Below are positions 34,582-42,831 of a DNA stretch of 64,000 nt, piece by piece. How positions within the stretch are numbered: position 1 is the first letter of the stretch; each line of letters starts with the position of its first letter. This DNA comes from Brachybacterium massiliense (GTDB lineage: Bacteria > Actinomycetota > Actinomycetes > Actinomycetales > Dermabacteraceae), in contig NZ_FXXB01000007.1 of the NCBI RefSeq assembly GCF_900184245.1, forward strand, positions 496,001-560,000, read 5' to 3'. Under the pieces are notes generated by a model that ran no database searches, was not told where the DNA came from, and saw only the letters and a list, made by a program, of their open reading frames with translations. The translations under genes were made by a program, and so were the position numbers.

Positions 34582-35499
34582 ATGGCCATCGCCGTGGACC
34601 CACGCCCCCGCACTCCCCTGGGCGGCACCGAGGACGCCGCCTCGCTGCGCCGCCGCGCCCGTCGGCGTCGGATCCTCCATCCGATGCAACTGCTGCGGTT
34701 CCTGGTCAAGGCGTTCTTCAGCCTGCTGATCGTGTTCCTGGCGCTGTTCCCGCTGGCCTGGATGATCATCTCCGGGTTCAAGATCCGCACCGAGGTGGTC
34801 TCCACCCCGTTCCAGTTCTTCCCCGAGGTCTGGCAGTGGCAGAACTACGTGCAGATCCTCGCGGACACCGCGTTCCTGCGCACGCTGCTGATCACCGGTG
34901 GCGGCGCGGTGGTGTTCACCGCCGGCTCGATCGCCGTGAACTCGATGGCGGCCTACGCCTTCGCCCGGCTCGAGTTCGCGGGCAAGAGGTTCGTGTGGCC
35001 GCTGGTGCTGATGACCATGTTCATCCCCGGCATGACGATCCTGCTGACCAGCTTCATCGTGGTCACCAACCTGCGGATGCTGGACACCCTCGCGGTGCTG
35101 ATCATCCCCGGCATGGCCGCGGCCGGGCACATCTTCTTCGTGCGCCAGTTCTACCTGAACATCCCCTCGAGCCTCGAGGAGGCCGCGGTGATGGACGGCT
35201 GCGGGAGGTGGGGCGTGTACCTGCGGATCTTCCTGCCGCTGTCGAAGGCGCCGTTCGTGGTCGTGGGGATCACCAGCTTCATGGCCTACTGGAACAACTT
35301 CGTCTGGCCGGTCATGACGATCACCAGCCCCGAGCTGTACCAGGTGCAGCAGTATCTCGCCGCGTTCCGCGGCGAGCGCTCCTCGGAGCTGGGGCTGCTG
35401 ATGGCGGGGTCGGCCTGCGCCGCGCTGCCGATCATCATCATCTTCCTCATCTTCCAGCGCCAGATCATCGCGAACATCAAGATGGCCGGGCTGAAGTAG
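34582..35499 (+). CDS. Sugar ABC transporter permease, MalG-like
   Basis: The 305-residue protein has six membrane helices and the EAA loop EEAAVMDGCGRWGVYLRIFL (about residues 197-216). The strongly basic N-terminal segment RRRARRRRILHP stays in the cytoplasm. It completes the CUT1 importer pair. No ATPase gene follows; the next gene is an exported DUF4185 protein 129 bp downstream. Confidence 0.9.
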   Translation: MAIAVDPRPRTPLGGTEDAASLRRRARRRRILHPMQLLRFLVKAFFSLLIVFLALFPLAWMIISGFKIRTEVVSTPFQFFPEVWQWQNYVQILADTAFLRTLLITGGGAVVFTAGSIAVNSMAAYAFARLEFAGKRFVWPLVLMTMFIPGMTILLTSFIVVTNLRMLDTLAVLIIPGMAAAGHIFFVRQFYLNIPSSLEEAAVMDGCGRWGVYLRIFLPLSKAPFVVVGITSFMAYWNNFVWPVMTITSPELYQVQQYLAAFRGERSSELGLLMAGSACAALPIIIIFLIFQRQIIANIKMAGLK

Positions 35500-35530
35500 G
35501 CCCGCCCTTTCGTCCCCGCACCGGCACGAA

Positions 35531-35608
35531 CGTCCCGTCGGATTCGGTGCGAAGGGACGATGCGGACGAGCCCGGTTCTGCGATGAGGTGGAGGGAGCAT
35601 CCGCTCCC
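35531..35608 (+). other. Two hairpins between the permease and DUF4185 genes
   Basis: CGTCCC (35531-35536) can pair with GGGACG (35554-35559), and GGGAGC (35593-35598) with GCTCCC (35603-35608) over a 4-base loop. They may slow or partly end transcription after the importer genes so that DUF4185 expression is set separately. No clear promoter is visible between them. Confidence 0.4.
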
Positions 35609-35628
35609 TACCTCACCAGGAGGCCGTC

Positions 35629-36747
35629 ATGGCCGATCATCACCGCAGCGAGCACTCCCCCGCGGGCCTGAGCCGCGGCGCGTTCCTCCGCCTGGGCGGG
35701 ATCACCGCCGCGGCCACCGGTCTGGGCATGGCGGGGACGCAGCTGGGCCCGCTCGCGGCGCCGGCGTCGGCCGCTCCGAGCGTGACCCGCATGGGCGAGG
35801 TGACCGGTCCCGGCATCACCAGCGACTGGGGCGTGACCTCGACGGATCTGGGCATCCCGGCGCGCACGCCCGACGGTCGGATCCTCGCGATCTTCGGGGA
35901 CACCTGGTCGGAGCAGGGCGTGGGCAACGGCGACTGGCGCTCGCCCGTCGGCCTGTACGCGGATCCGCAGCGACCGCTCGCCGAGGGGATCGCGTGGACC
36001 GGCGCCGTGGGCGGCGACTACGCCCACCAGCTGGTGCCCTACGCGCACGATTCGAACCCGGTCTCCACCATCCTGCCCAGCGACGTCATCACCCTCGGGG
36101 ACACGATGTACCTGTGGGTGATGGTCAACCACGGCTTCGGCAACGTCGCCTCCACCGAGATCTGGACCTCGAAGGACTCCGGTGAGAGCTGGCAGCGCGG
36201 CGGCACCATGTTCGACGGCGCCCACGCCGGCGGCCTGATGCAGCAGGCCACCTGGACCTACAACCATGACGACGACCACGTGTACGTGCTGACCACCGGC
36301 TTCCAGCGCGACAAGCCGATCATCCTGCATCGCGTGTTCGGCGGTGCGATCACCGACCCGGCCGCCTACGAGCCGTGGGGCTTCGCGAACGGTGCCTGGG
36401 GGTGGGGCAACCCGGCCACGCCCGTGCTCGAGGGCTCCTTCGGCGAGATGTGCTGGCGGATCATCGACGGCACCTGGGTGCTGTCCTGGTTCAACGCGGG
36501 CGAGGGCACCGTGGACGTGCTGCTGCACGACGGCCCCACCGCGAACCTCCACACCGCCACCCGGCACCAGGTGCTGCACAACGCCCCGTGGGGCGGGGAA
36601 TCGGAGACCGGGGTCTCCCAGCTGTACGGGGGCTACATCGTGCCCGGCTCGACCCTGGACGACCTCCACCTGCTGGTCAGCCAGTGGAACACGGGGACCG
36701 GCTGGCCCTACTGGACCCAGCAGTTCCGGGTGCGGGGCCTGGCCTGA
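35629..36747 (+). CDS. Exported DUF4185 protein (GH183, endo-D-arabinanase family)
   Basis: The 372-residue protein has an export signal with a Tat-like core SRGAFLRLGGITAAA, a hydrophobic stretch and an AXA site (PASAAPS) near residue 50. The mature part is a five-bladed propeller of DUF4185 type: GDTWSEQG, WRSPVGLYADP, VSTILPSDVITLGD, MVNHGFGNVASTEIWTSKDS, YVLTTGFQRDK, EGSFGEMCWRI. DUF4185 proteins from arabinan-degrading bacteria and mycobacteria are endo-D-arabinofuranases (family GH183). It follows the ABC importer and would produce the oligosaccharides to be imported. ATG 35629 has AGGAGG upstream. Confidence 0.8.
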   Translation: MADHHRSEHSPAGLSRGAFLRLGGITAAATGLGMAGTQLGPLAAPASAAPSVTRMGEVTGPGITSDWGVTSTDLGIPARTPDGRILAIFGDTWSEQGVGNGDWRSPVGLYADPQRPLAEGIAWTGAVGGDYAHQLVPYAHDSNPVSTILPSDVITLGDTMYLWVMVNHGFGNVASTEIWTSKDSGESWQRGGTMFDGAHAGGLMQQATWTYNHDDDHVYVLTTGFQRDKPIILHRVFGGAITDPAAYEPWGFANGAWGWGNPATPVLEGSFGEMCWRIIDGTWVLSWFNAGEGTVDVLLHDGPTANLHTATRHQVLHNAPWGGESETGVSQLYGGYIVPGSTLDDLHLLVSQWNTGTGWPYWTQQFRVRGLA

Positions 36748-36751
36748 GAGC

Positions 36752-37159
36752 TCAGAGCCGGAGGATCCCGGCGGTGGTGCGCCGGAACAGTCCCTCGGCC
36801 ATGTAGAAGGCGCCGAGGTCCGTCTCGAAGTCGACGTGGAGCCACTCCACCTCGAGCGCGCGGCACTCCTCGATCGCGTGCAGCACCAGGGAGCGGCCGA
36901 TGCCGGTGCCCTGGTGCTCGGGGTGGACCATCACGTCGAGCAGGAAGGCGTGGCGTCCGCCGTCGGTGATGACGTTGCAGAACCCCACCAGCGACTCGCC
37001 GCGGCGCGCCACGACCCAGCCCAGCGAGTACCGCTCGAGCCGCTGCGACCAGGGCTCGAGCGCATCGTCTCCGACGAACGCGGCGGAGTGCAGCGCGGAG
37101 AGCTCCTGGTCGTCGATCTCCTCGCGCCAGGCGAAGCGGAGCTGCGATGGCTCATCCAT
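36752..37159 (-). CDS. GNAT-family N-acetyltransferase
   Basis: The 135-residue protein has the GNAT acetyl-CoA loop in LLDVMVHPEHQGTGIGRSLV (about residues 70-89) and a final strand with FYMAEGLF. It is a short single-domain member of unknown substrate. It converges on the DUF4185 gene with a 4-bp gap and is probably not part of the sugar pathway. Confidence 0.8.
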   Translation of the reverse strand: MDEPSQLRFAWREEIDDQELSALHSAAFVGDDALEPWSQRLERYSLGWVVARRGESLVGFCNVITDGGRHAFLLDVMVHPEHQGTGIGRSLVLHAIEECRALEVEWLHVDFETDLGAFYMAEGLFRRTTAGILRL

Positions 37160-37219
37160 GCCTGACAGTGTGCCGCCCCGCGGCGTTCTCCGTACGGGTT
37201 TCGGGGGATCACCCGCTCC

Positions 37220-38074
37220 TCAGCGGCCGGGCAGCACCTTCAGCTCACGGATGGTGAGCCCGCCGCGGCCCCAGCCACCTCCGGTGATCCAGGTGCGCCC
37301 GCCCTCGGTGACGATCTCGGCGCAGTGCTCATCGAGGTCCACGTCGATCTGCCCGGAGTCCTCGAAGCGCCGCGGATCGGTCGAGAAATAGGCCAGGGTG
37401 CGGTCGTACTGCGTGGATTCGCAGACGAACAGGATCCAGCCTTCGCGGGTGCGCACCACGAACGGCGACTCGGTGGGCCCGCCATAGGTACCCCTCTCAC
37501 GCGAGCGGTAGGCGACCTCGGGCTCGGACCAGGTCAGCAGGTCCTCGCTGGTGCGCACCGCGACCTCGTGGTGTCCGCCGTCGGGCGCGGAGGTGCGGGT
37601 GTAGTACATCAACCAGCAGCGCCCGTCATGGATCACCATCGGGTCACGCGCATCGAAGCCGTCCTCGAACAGGACCTGCTCCTGCGGCGTCCAGTCGAAG
37701 AGGTCCTCGCTGGTCGCGAGCGTCATCCGGTAGGCGGTGTGATCGGCGGTGCCGCCCGCGTAGAACATCCAGTAGCGATCCTCGTGATGGATCACGTGCG
37801 GGGCCCACACATGGGTCTCGCCACGCTCGGTGCGGGCGTGGAGGATCGAGTCGTGGACGGTCCATGGCGCGCCCTCGAGATCGTCGGCGGAGGCGTGGAG
37901 GAACATCGTCTCCTCGAGCGGCGCGGCCGGTTCGGGATGCCAGATCCCGAACACGTGCCAGCGCCCGTCCCGGTCGCGGATCAGGGTGTGGTCGTTGATG
38001 TACCAGGGCTCCTGGGCCGACGGCGAGGCGTCGAGCAGGCGGCGCTTCTCGCCGGGGATCAGTTGAACGGTCAC
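37220..38074 (-). CDS. GH43-like five-bladed propeller glycosidase
   Basis: The 284-residue protein has the pattern of the GH32/43/117/130 superfamily: YINDHTLIRDRDGRWHVFGI (possible base Asp), WAPHVIHHEDRYWMFYAGG, DARDPMVIHDGRCWLMYYT (Asp that positions substrate) and TESPFVVRTREGWILFVCES (possible acid Glu). There is no signal peptide, so it acts on intracellular sugar. The exact family is not settled by eye. GTG 38074 is preceded by GAGGAG. An operator-like site lies at 38103-38114, which links it to the LacI regulon. Confidence 0.75.
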   Translation of the reverse strand: MTVQLIPGEKRRLLDASPSAQEPWYINDHTLIRDRDGRWHVFGIWHPEPAAPLEETMFLHASADDLEGAPWTVHDSILHARTERGETHVWAPHVIHHEDRYWMFYAGGTADHTAYRMTLATSEDLFDWTPQEQVLFEDGFDARDPMVIHDGRCWLMYYTRTSAPDGGHHEVAVRTSEDLLTWSEPEVAYRSRERGTYGGPTESPFVVRTREGWILFVCESTQYDRTLAYFSTDPRRFEDSGQIDVDLDEHCAEIVTEGGRTWITGGGWGRGGLTIRELKVLPGR

Positions 38075-38102
38075 GGTTCTCCTCTTCGAGATCAGGTGGG
38101 CG

Positions 38103-38133
38103 GAGAACGATTACTCGCCCTCGTGCCACCGTA
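38103..38133 (-). promoter_or_regulatory. Operator-like site and -10 box of the GH43-like gene
   Basis: GTAATCGTTCTC on the minus strand (38114-38103) matches the 32151 palindrome in 9 of 12 positions. TACGGT (38133-38128) is a reasonable -10 box and places the site a few bases after the start point. The -35 box is not clear. Confidence 0.5.
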
Positions 38134-38172
38134 GGCGAGATACGCGATCCTGCGCACCCCTGTCGTGACGCT

Positions 38173-38739
38173 TCAGCGCACCGGGCGTGCGAGCAGCGCG
38201 ACGGAGAAGAACACCGCCGCCTGCCCCTCGTGGGCGCGGTAGCGGTAGGTCTCGTCAGTCGCGAGGCGGCCGGAGCCGCCGGCCTCGATGAGGCGCGTCC
38301 CGTCGGCCGTCTCCACCTCGAGCGCACCCTCGAGCACATGGTGCATGAGCTCGGGCATCGGCACGCCTCCGCCACCCTCATAGACATCCTCGCCCAGGAG
38401 CTTCCACTTCCAGGTCTCGACGGAGAGCGCCGGGGTGTCCGCTGCGTCCAGCAGCACCGCCCAGCTGCCGGAGTCGGTGGACCAGACCTCCACGCCTTCG
38501 GGCGGCCCGTCGGCCCCCACGCCCATCAGGGCGGCGAAGGTGGTGCCGAGCCCGGCGGCGACGCGGTCCAGCGTCGCGACGGAAGGGTTCGCCTGGCCGA
38601 GCTCGATCTGGGTGAGCATGCGACGGCTGACCTCGCTGAGCTCCGCGAGGCCGCCGACGGAGAGGTCCAGCTCCTGGCGGGCGGCGCGGATCCGGTGACC
38701 GAGCTGCTCGACCACCGCAGGCCGCATCCCTCCGCTCAT
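38173..38739 (-). CDS. XRE-family regulator with cupin domain
   Basis: The 188-residue protein has an N-terminal XRE helix-turn-helix (LGHRIRAARQELDLSVGGLA, then SRRMLTQIELGQANPSV) and a C-terminal cupin (MPELMHHVLEGALEVETADGTRLIEAGG). Such proteins repress neighbouring genes in response to a small molecule. ATG 38739 with GGAGG five bases before it is chosen over an upstream start at 38790. It is divergent from the MFS gene and the shared region carries an inverted repeat at the MFS promoter. Confidence 0.85.
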   Translation of the reverse strand: MSGGMRPAVVEQLGHRIRAARQELDLSVGGLAELSEVSRRMLTQIELGQANPSVATLDRVAAGLGTTFAALMGVGADGPPEGVEVWSTDSGSWAVLLDAADTPALSVETWKWKLLGEDVYEGGGGVPMPELMHHVLEGALEVETADGTRLIEAGGSGRLATDETYRYRAHEGQAAVFFSVALLARPVR

Positions 38740-38778
38740 GAGCGCCTCCTCGACCTGTTCCGATGGGGTGACGGGAAC

Positions 38779-38816
38779 TATATTGCACATCGCCCAGGGT
38801 GCGCATTATGTTGCGC
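38779..38816 (+). promoter_or_regulatory. Divergent XRE/MFS promoter with inverted repeat
   Basis: For the MFS gene TTGCAC (38783-38788), 18 bp and TATGTT (38807-38812) form a promoter. The dyad GCGCA (38801-38805) and TGCGC (38812-38816) straddles the -10 box. A minus-strand TATAGT (38782-38777) could serve the XRE gene. The dyad is a likely XRE operator. Confidence 0.5.
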
Positions 38817-38863
38817 AGAGGCGCTGTCGCCCCTGTTCACCCCCACGTCGAAGGAGGTCCTCC

Positions 38864-40114
38864 ATGGCCGGCACCACCGTCCACGCCCCCGCGCCGCAGT
38901 CCGTCGCCCGGTCCCCGCGAGGGCCCCTGCTGCGCTGGTACGTCTCCTACGGCTCCTTCGCGGTGCCGCAGGCTGCGGCACCGATCGCCTTCTCGCTGAT
39001 CGCACTGCCGCTGACCGGCGATGCCGCCAGCGGCGCGGCGATGATGCTCGCGATGACGATCGCGCAGGTGGTGGGCGCCGTGCCGATCACGCGCCTGGGT
39101 GCGCGCTTCTCCCCCATCCCCTTCCTGCGGGCGCTGATCGGTCTGCGCACCCTGGCACTGGTGGGCATCGCGGTGCTCGCCGCCGTGCACGCGCCGTTCC
39201 CGCTGGTGGTCGTCGGCGCCGCGCTCGCAGGGCTGGTCAACGGCGCCGCCTACGGCATGCTCCGCGCGGCGCTGAACCATCTGGTGCCCGCCAGCCGGCT
39301 GCCCCGCTCCCTCGGTGTCGCGGCGACGCTGAACGAGGTCACCTTCGTCTCCGCCCCCGTGATCGCGGCGGCGCTGGGGAGCATCTCCCCGCAGGCCGCG
39401 GCGTGGGCGATGGCGATCCTGGGCATGGGCCCGATGCTCCTGCTGCCGCGCATCCCCACCGCCACGGCGACCGGTCCCGCGCAGCGCGGATCACGCCTGA
39501 AGCTCACGCCGATGATCGTGCTGTGGCTGGTGTGCGGCGGGGCCAGCGCCGCCTCGATCGCCGCGATCGAGATCGGCGCGGTCTCGATGGCGGTCTCCTT
39601 CGGGATGCCGGCGGCCTGGGGCGTGCTGTTCCCCGTCGCGATCTGCGTGACCTCGATCCTCGGCGGGATCTGGGTGAGCGTGCGCAACCGCGTGCCGCGC
39701 CGCCGCACGGTGCTCGGCTGGCTCGCGGTCACCGCTCTCGGCGTGGCCGCGGTGGGCTTCGGCAGCTCGGTGACCGCCACCGTGATCGGCGCCCTGCTGG
39801 TCGGGGCGGTGCTCGCTCCGCTGGCCACCTACTACTCGCTGGTGCTGGACCGGCTGGTGGCGCCCGAGCACCGGGCCGAGGTGTTCGCGCAGCTGCGCAC
39901 CGCGAACGCGCTGGGGATCATCACCTCGAGCGCTCTGCTGTCCCTGGCCACGCTGCAGGTCACCTTCGCGGTGGTGATCGGCGTGATGGCCGCGGTGCTG
40001 GTGGTGACGGGCCTGGTGTTCACCAGCGCATGGGTCAACGCCCGTCGTCGCCGGCTGGCGCGGGAGGCCGCCGAGCAGCGGGCGCAGGAGGCGCTGGCAC
40101 CGGCGCGCCAGTAA
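38864..40114 (+). CDS. MFS transporter
   Basis: The 416-residue protein has about twelve hydrophobic helices with short loops and a basic central loop, as in major facilitator drug or sugar exporters. AAGGAGG precedes the ATG. The paired XRE-cupin regulator suggests induction by an exported compound. The stop lies inside the region that begins the next promoter (40111-40147). No substrate-specific motif is visible. Confidence 0.8.
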   Translation: MAGTTVHAPAPQSVARSPRGPLLRWYVSYGSFAVPQAAAPIAFSLIALPLTGDAASGAAMMLAMTIAQVVGAVPITRLGARFSPIPFLRALIGLRTLALVGIAVLAAVHAPFPLVVVGAALAGLVNGAAYGMLRAALNHLVPASRLPRSLGVAATLNEVTFVSAPVIAAALGSISPQAAAWAMAILGMGPMLLLPRIPTATATGPAQRGSRLKLTPMIVLWLVCGGASAASIAAIEIGAVSMAVSFGMPAAWGVLFPVAICVTSILGGIWVSVRNRVPRRRTVLGWLAVTALGVAAVGFGSSVTATVIGALLVGAVLAPLATYYSLVLDRLVAPEHRAEVFAQLRTANALGIITSSALLSLATLQVTFAVVIGVMAAVLVVTGLVFTSAWVNARRRRLAREAAEQRAQEALAPARQ

Positions 40115-40147
40115 ACGATTGCTCGCGGGCCGGGGCTCCCGTAGGGT
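40111..40147 (+). promoter_or_regulatory. Promoter with operator-like site for the second DUF4185 gene
   Basis: TTGCTC (40119-40124), 17 bp and TAGGGT (40142-40147) form the promoter. GTAAACGATTGC (40111-40122) matches the palindrome at 32151 in 10 of 12 positions and overlaps the -35 box. Confidence 0.6.
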
Positions 40148-40182
40148 GGGCGCGGACCCACGTCGGCGAGGAGGCCCCCGTG

Positions 40183-41322
40183 ATGACCCGTTCCCGTTTC
40201 CTGCGCGGCGCAGCCGCCCTCACCGGTGCCGGCGTGCTCGGCACGGCCTCCGGCTGCACTCCTGAGGAGCCGGGAGGCTCCCCCGCCCCCGAGGAGGCCA
40301 CCTCGCAGGGGCCTGATTTCGGGCCCATCCCTGAGGACGCCTGCCCGCGCGTGGAGCGAATGGCGCCGATCACCGGCCCAGGGATCACCACCCGGTTCCG
40401 GATGGAGGCCACCGACCTCGGCGCCCCGGCCCTCACGCCCGACGGCCGGATCCTGTTCATCTTCGGCGACACCTTCGAGGAGGCCGTGGTGGGCGGCGGG
40501 TTCTGGCGCTCCCCCGTCGGCCTCTACGCGGACCCGGAGGTGCCGCTCGACGACGGGATCCGCTGGACCGGGGCGGTGGGCGGCGAGACCGCCGAGCAGC
40601 TGGTGCCCTACGAGCACGACGACGCCCCGGTCTCCACGATCCTGCCGGGTGATGTGCTCACCCTCGGGGACACCATGTATGTGTGGGTGATGGTCAACCA
40701 CGGCTTCGGCAACGTCGCCTCCACGGAGATCTGGACCTCGGCCGATTCCGGCGAGAGCTGGGAGCGCACCGCCGAGATGTTCCCCGGCGACCATCTCGAC
40801 GGGTTCATGCAGCAGTGCACCTGGTGCGCCCATCCCACCGACGGGTACGTCTATGTGCTGACCACCGGGTTTCAGCGCGACAAGGGCGTGATCCTCTCCC
40901 GGGTGCCCACGCAGTCCCTGCTCGATCCGGGCGCCTACGAGGTCTTCAGCGGCGGCGGCAGCTGGGGCGGGGAGCCGCTGACCGTGCTCGAGGGCTCGAT
41001 CGGCGAGATGTGCCTGCGGATCGTGGACGGCACCTGGGTACTGACCTACTTCGACGCCGGGAACTACCGGGCGGACATTCTCGCCGCAGACTCTCCCGAG
41101 CAGCTCGCGGACGCCCGGCCCCGCACCCTGCTGCACGGCGGGGAGTGGGGGAACGAGGCGCACGACGTGGTCGCCCAGCTGTACGGGCTCTACATCGTGC
41201 CCGGCTCGACCCTCGAGGTGATGCACCTGGTGTGCTCGCAGTGGCACACCGGCCCGGACTGGCCGTACCACGTCGAGCAGTTCCGGATCGAGGATCCGCT
41301 GGGCCGCGGCTGCGTGGACTGA
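40183..41322 (+). CDS. Exported DUF4185 lipoprotein (GH183-like), second copy
   Basis: The 379-residue protein begins MTRSRFLRGAAALTGAGVLG, then TASGC, a lipoprotein signal with lipobox ASGC and a Tat-like RSRFLRG core. The propeller is close to the first DUF4185 protein over its whole length (GDTFEEAVVGGGFWRSPVGL, VSTILPGDVLTLGDTMY, MVNHGFGNVASTEIWTSADS, VLTTGFQRDKG, EGSIGEMCLRI). Anchoring to the membrane, as opposed to release of the other copy, suggests a division of work. GTG 40180 immediately before is an alternative start. The operator-like site in its promoter ties it to the same regulon. Confidence 0.8.
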   Translation: MTRSRFLRGAAALTGAGVLGTASGCTPEEPGGSPAPEEATSQGPDFGPIPEDACPRVERMAPITGPGITTRFRMEATDLGAPALTPDGRILFIFGDTFEEAVVGGGFWRSPVGLYADPEVPLDDGIRWTGAVGGETAEQLVPYEHDDAPVSTILPGDVLTLGDTMYVWVMVNHGFGNVASTEIWTSADSGESWERTAEMFPGDHLDGFMQQCTWCAHPTDGYVYVLTTGFQRDKGVILSRVPTQSLLDPGAYEVFSGGGSWGGEPLTVLEGSIGEMCLRIVDGTWVLTYFDAGNYRADILAADSPEQLADARPRTLLHGGEWGNEAHDVVAQLYGLYIVPGSTLEVMHLVCSQWHTGPDWPYHVEQFRIEDPLGRGCVD

Positions 41323-41351
41323 GCCGGGGCGGGCGCAGACGGCTCTGCTGC

Positions 41352-42728
41352 TCAGTAGCGTCGGTAGCGCTGGGTGGTGGCGCGGAAGCGCTGGGACTCC
41401 TTGCGCCAGGCGGCGACGATCGCCTCCGGGCTGTCGCCGCCCTCGAGCATCAGGCGGGTGCGCTTGGTGCCGGTGAGCTTGTCGACCCAGCACTCGTCGG
41501 CCTCCGTGCGGCAGTCCTCGCCCTCGCGCCAGTCGACCTCCTCGACGTTCCGCAGCAGCGCGGCGAGCACATGGATGCCCGTGCGCACCGGCTCGTACTC
41601 CTGGGCGTCGGTGACGTGGATCTGCAGGCCGCCGCAGAACTCGCCGGCGTGCTTGGAGGTGGTGGGGGTGGCGAACATCGGCCGGTAGAGCACGCCCGGG
41701 AGGTCCGCGGCCTCCAGCTCGGCGATCAGGGTGTCCACATGGGCCTCGGTGATGAACGGGGCCCCGAACCACAGGAACGGCGTGGTGGTGCCGCGGCCCT
41801 CGGAGATGTTCAGCGACTCGATCATGCCGGTGCCGGCGTACACCAGCGCGGTCTCCGCGGAGGGGATGTTCGGGGAGGGCAGCACCCATGGCAGCTCCGC
41901 CTCGAGCGGCTCCTCGGGGTCGTAGCCGCTCATCTCGATCACCTCGAGAGCGGTGGCGCCGTCGAGGAACTCGCCGTTGAACAGCAGCGCCAGCTCGCCG
42001 ACGGTGAGGCCGTGGGTCTGCGGGATCTCGCGCAGCCCCACGAAGGAGGACAGCTCCGGCTCGAGCACGAAGCCCTCGATGTCCGTGCCCAGCGGATTCG
42101 GGCGGTCCAGCACGATGAACCGCTTGTCGTTCTCACCGGCAGCTTGCATTGCGTAGTACAGCGTCCAGATGTAGGTGTAGAAGCGGGTGCCGATGTCCTG
42201 GATGTCGAAGACCAGCACGTCGACGTCCTCGAGCATCTCCGGGGTGGGCTTCTGGGTGGCGCCGTACAGCGAGCGCACGGGCAGGCCCGTCTTCTCGTCG
42301 ATGTAGTCCACGACCGAGCCGCCGGCCGGTTCCGCGCCGCGCACCCCGTGCTCGGGACCGAACAGCGCGGTCATCGTGAAGCCGCCCTGCTCCTGCGCCT
42401 CGACCAGCAGATCGATCGTGGAGCGCAGGGAGCTGTCGGTGCCGGTGGGATTGGTGATCAGGCCGACGCGCGCATCGCGCAGCGTCTCCAGCGCCTCCTC
42501 CTCGAGCAGGTTCTCGACGCCGAGACGGAATCCGCCGCGACCCTTCCCCCTGCCCTTGCCGCGGCCCTTGCCCTTGCCTCTGCCGCCCGGGGCGGCGTGC
42601 GCGGCGCCGGCACCGGCGAGCACCGCTCCGGCGGGGAGGGCGCCGAGCGAGGCGAGCACCCGGCGGCGGGCGGGCCGGCTCCCCTCGTCCTCGTTCTGCT
42701 CCGTGCGTCTGGGTGCTGCCTGGTTCAC
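41352..42728 (-). CDS. namZ: NamZ-type exo-beta-N-acetylmuramidase (DUF1343, GH171), exported
   Basis: The 458-residue protein starts at GTG 42728 with GGAGG upstream. It has a Tat signal (RRRVLASLGALPAGAVLAGA, AHAAPG), then a Gly-Lys/Gly-Arg linker, then the DUF1343 domain: VGLITNPTGTDSSLRSTIDL, ALFGPEHGVRG, LPVRSLYGATQKPTPEML, FDIQDIGTRFYTYIWTLYYA, SLNISEGRGTTTPF. Characterised members remove terminal MurNAc from peptidoglycan fragments. It is convergent with the second DUF4185 gene, which puts a muramidase beside predicted arabinan-cutting enzymes. The symbol is assigned by family. Confidence 0.85.
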   Translation of the reverse strand: MNQAAPRRTEQNEDEGSRPARRRVLASLGALPAGAVLAGAGAAHAAPGGRGKGKGRGKGRGKGRGGFRLGVENLLEEEALETLRDARVGLITNPTGTDSSLRSTIDLLVEAQEQGGFTMTALFGPEHGVRGAEPAGGSVVDYIDEKTGLPVRSLYGATQKPTPEMLEDVDVLVFDIQDIGTRFYTYIWTLYYAMQAAGENDKRFIVLDRPNPLGTDIEGFVLEPELSSFVGLREIPQTHGLTVGELALLFNGEFLDGATALEVIEMSGYDPEEPLEAELPWVLPSPNIPSAETALVYAGTGMIESLNISEGRGTTTPFLWFGAPFITEAHVDTLIAELEAADLPGVLYRPMFATPTTSKHAGEFCGGLQIHVTDAQEYEPVRTGIHVLAALLRNVEEVDWREGEDCRTEADECWVDKLTGTKRTRLMLEGGDSPEAIVAAWRKESQRFRATTQRYRRY

Positions 42729-42801
42729 GAGGGGACCTCCGTCATCGTCGTCGGATCGTGCGCGCAGGAGCGGCGCTCCCGCATCGGGCGCACGGTCGAG
42801 C

Positions 42802-42831
42802 ACGCTAACAACCATGTGTCGGCGGTCACAA
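42802..42831 (-). promoter_or_regulatory. Predicted promoter of the muramidase gene
   Basis: On the minus strand TTGTGA (42831-42826), an 18-bp spacer and TAGCGT (42807-42802) form a promoter that starts about 70 bases upstream of the GTG. Confidence 0.5.
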
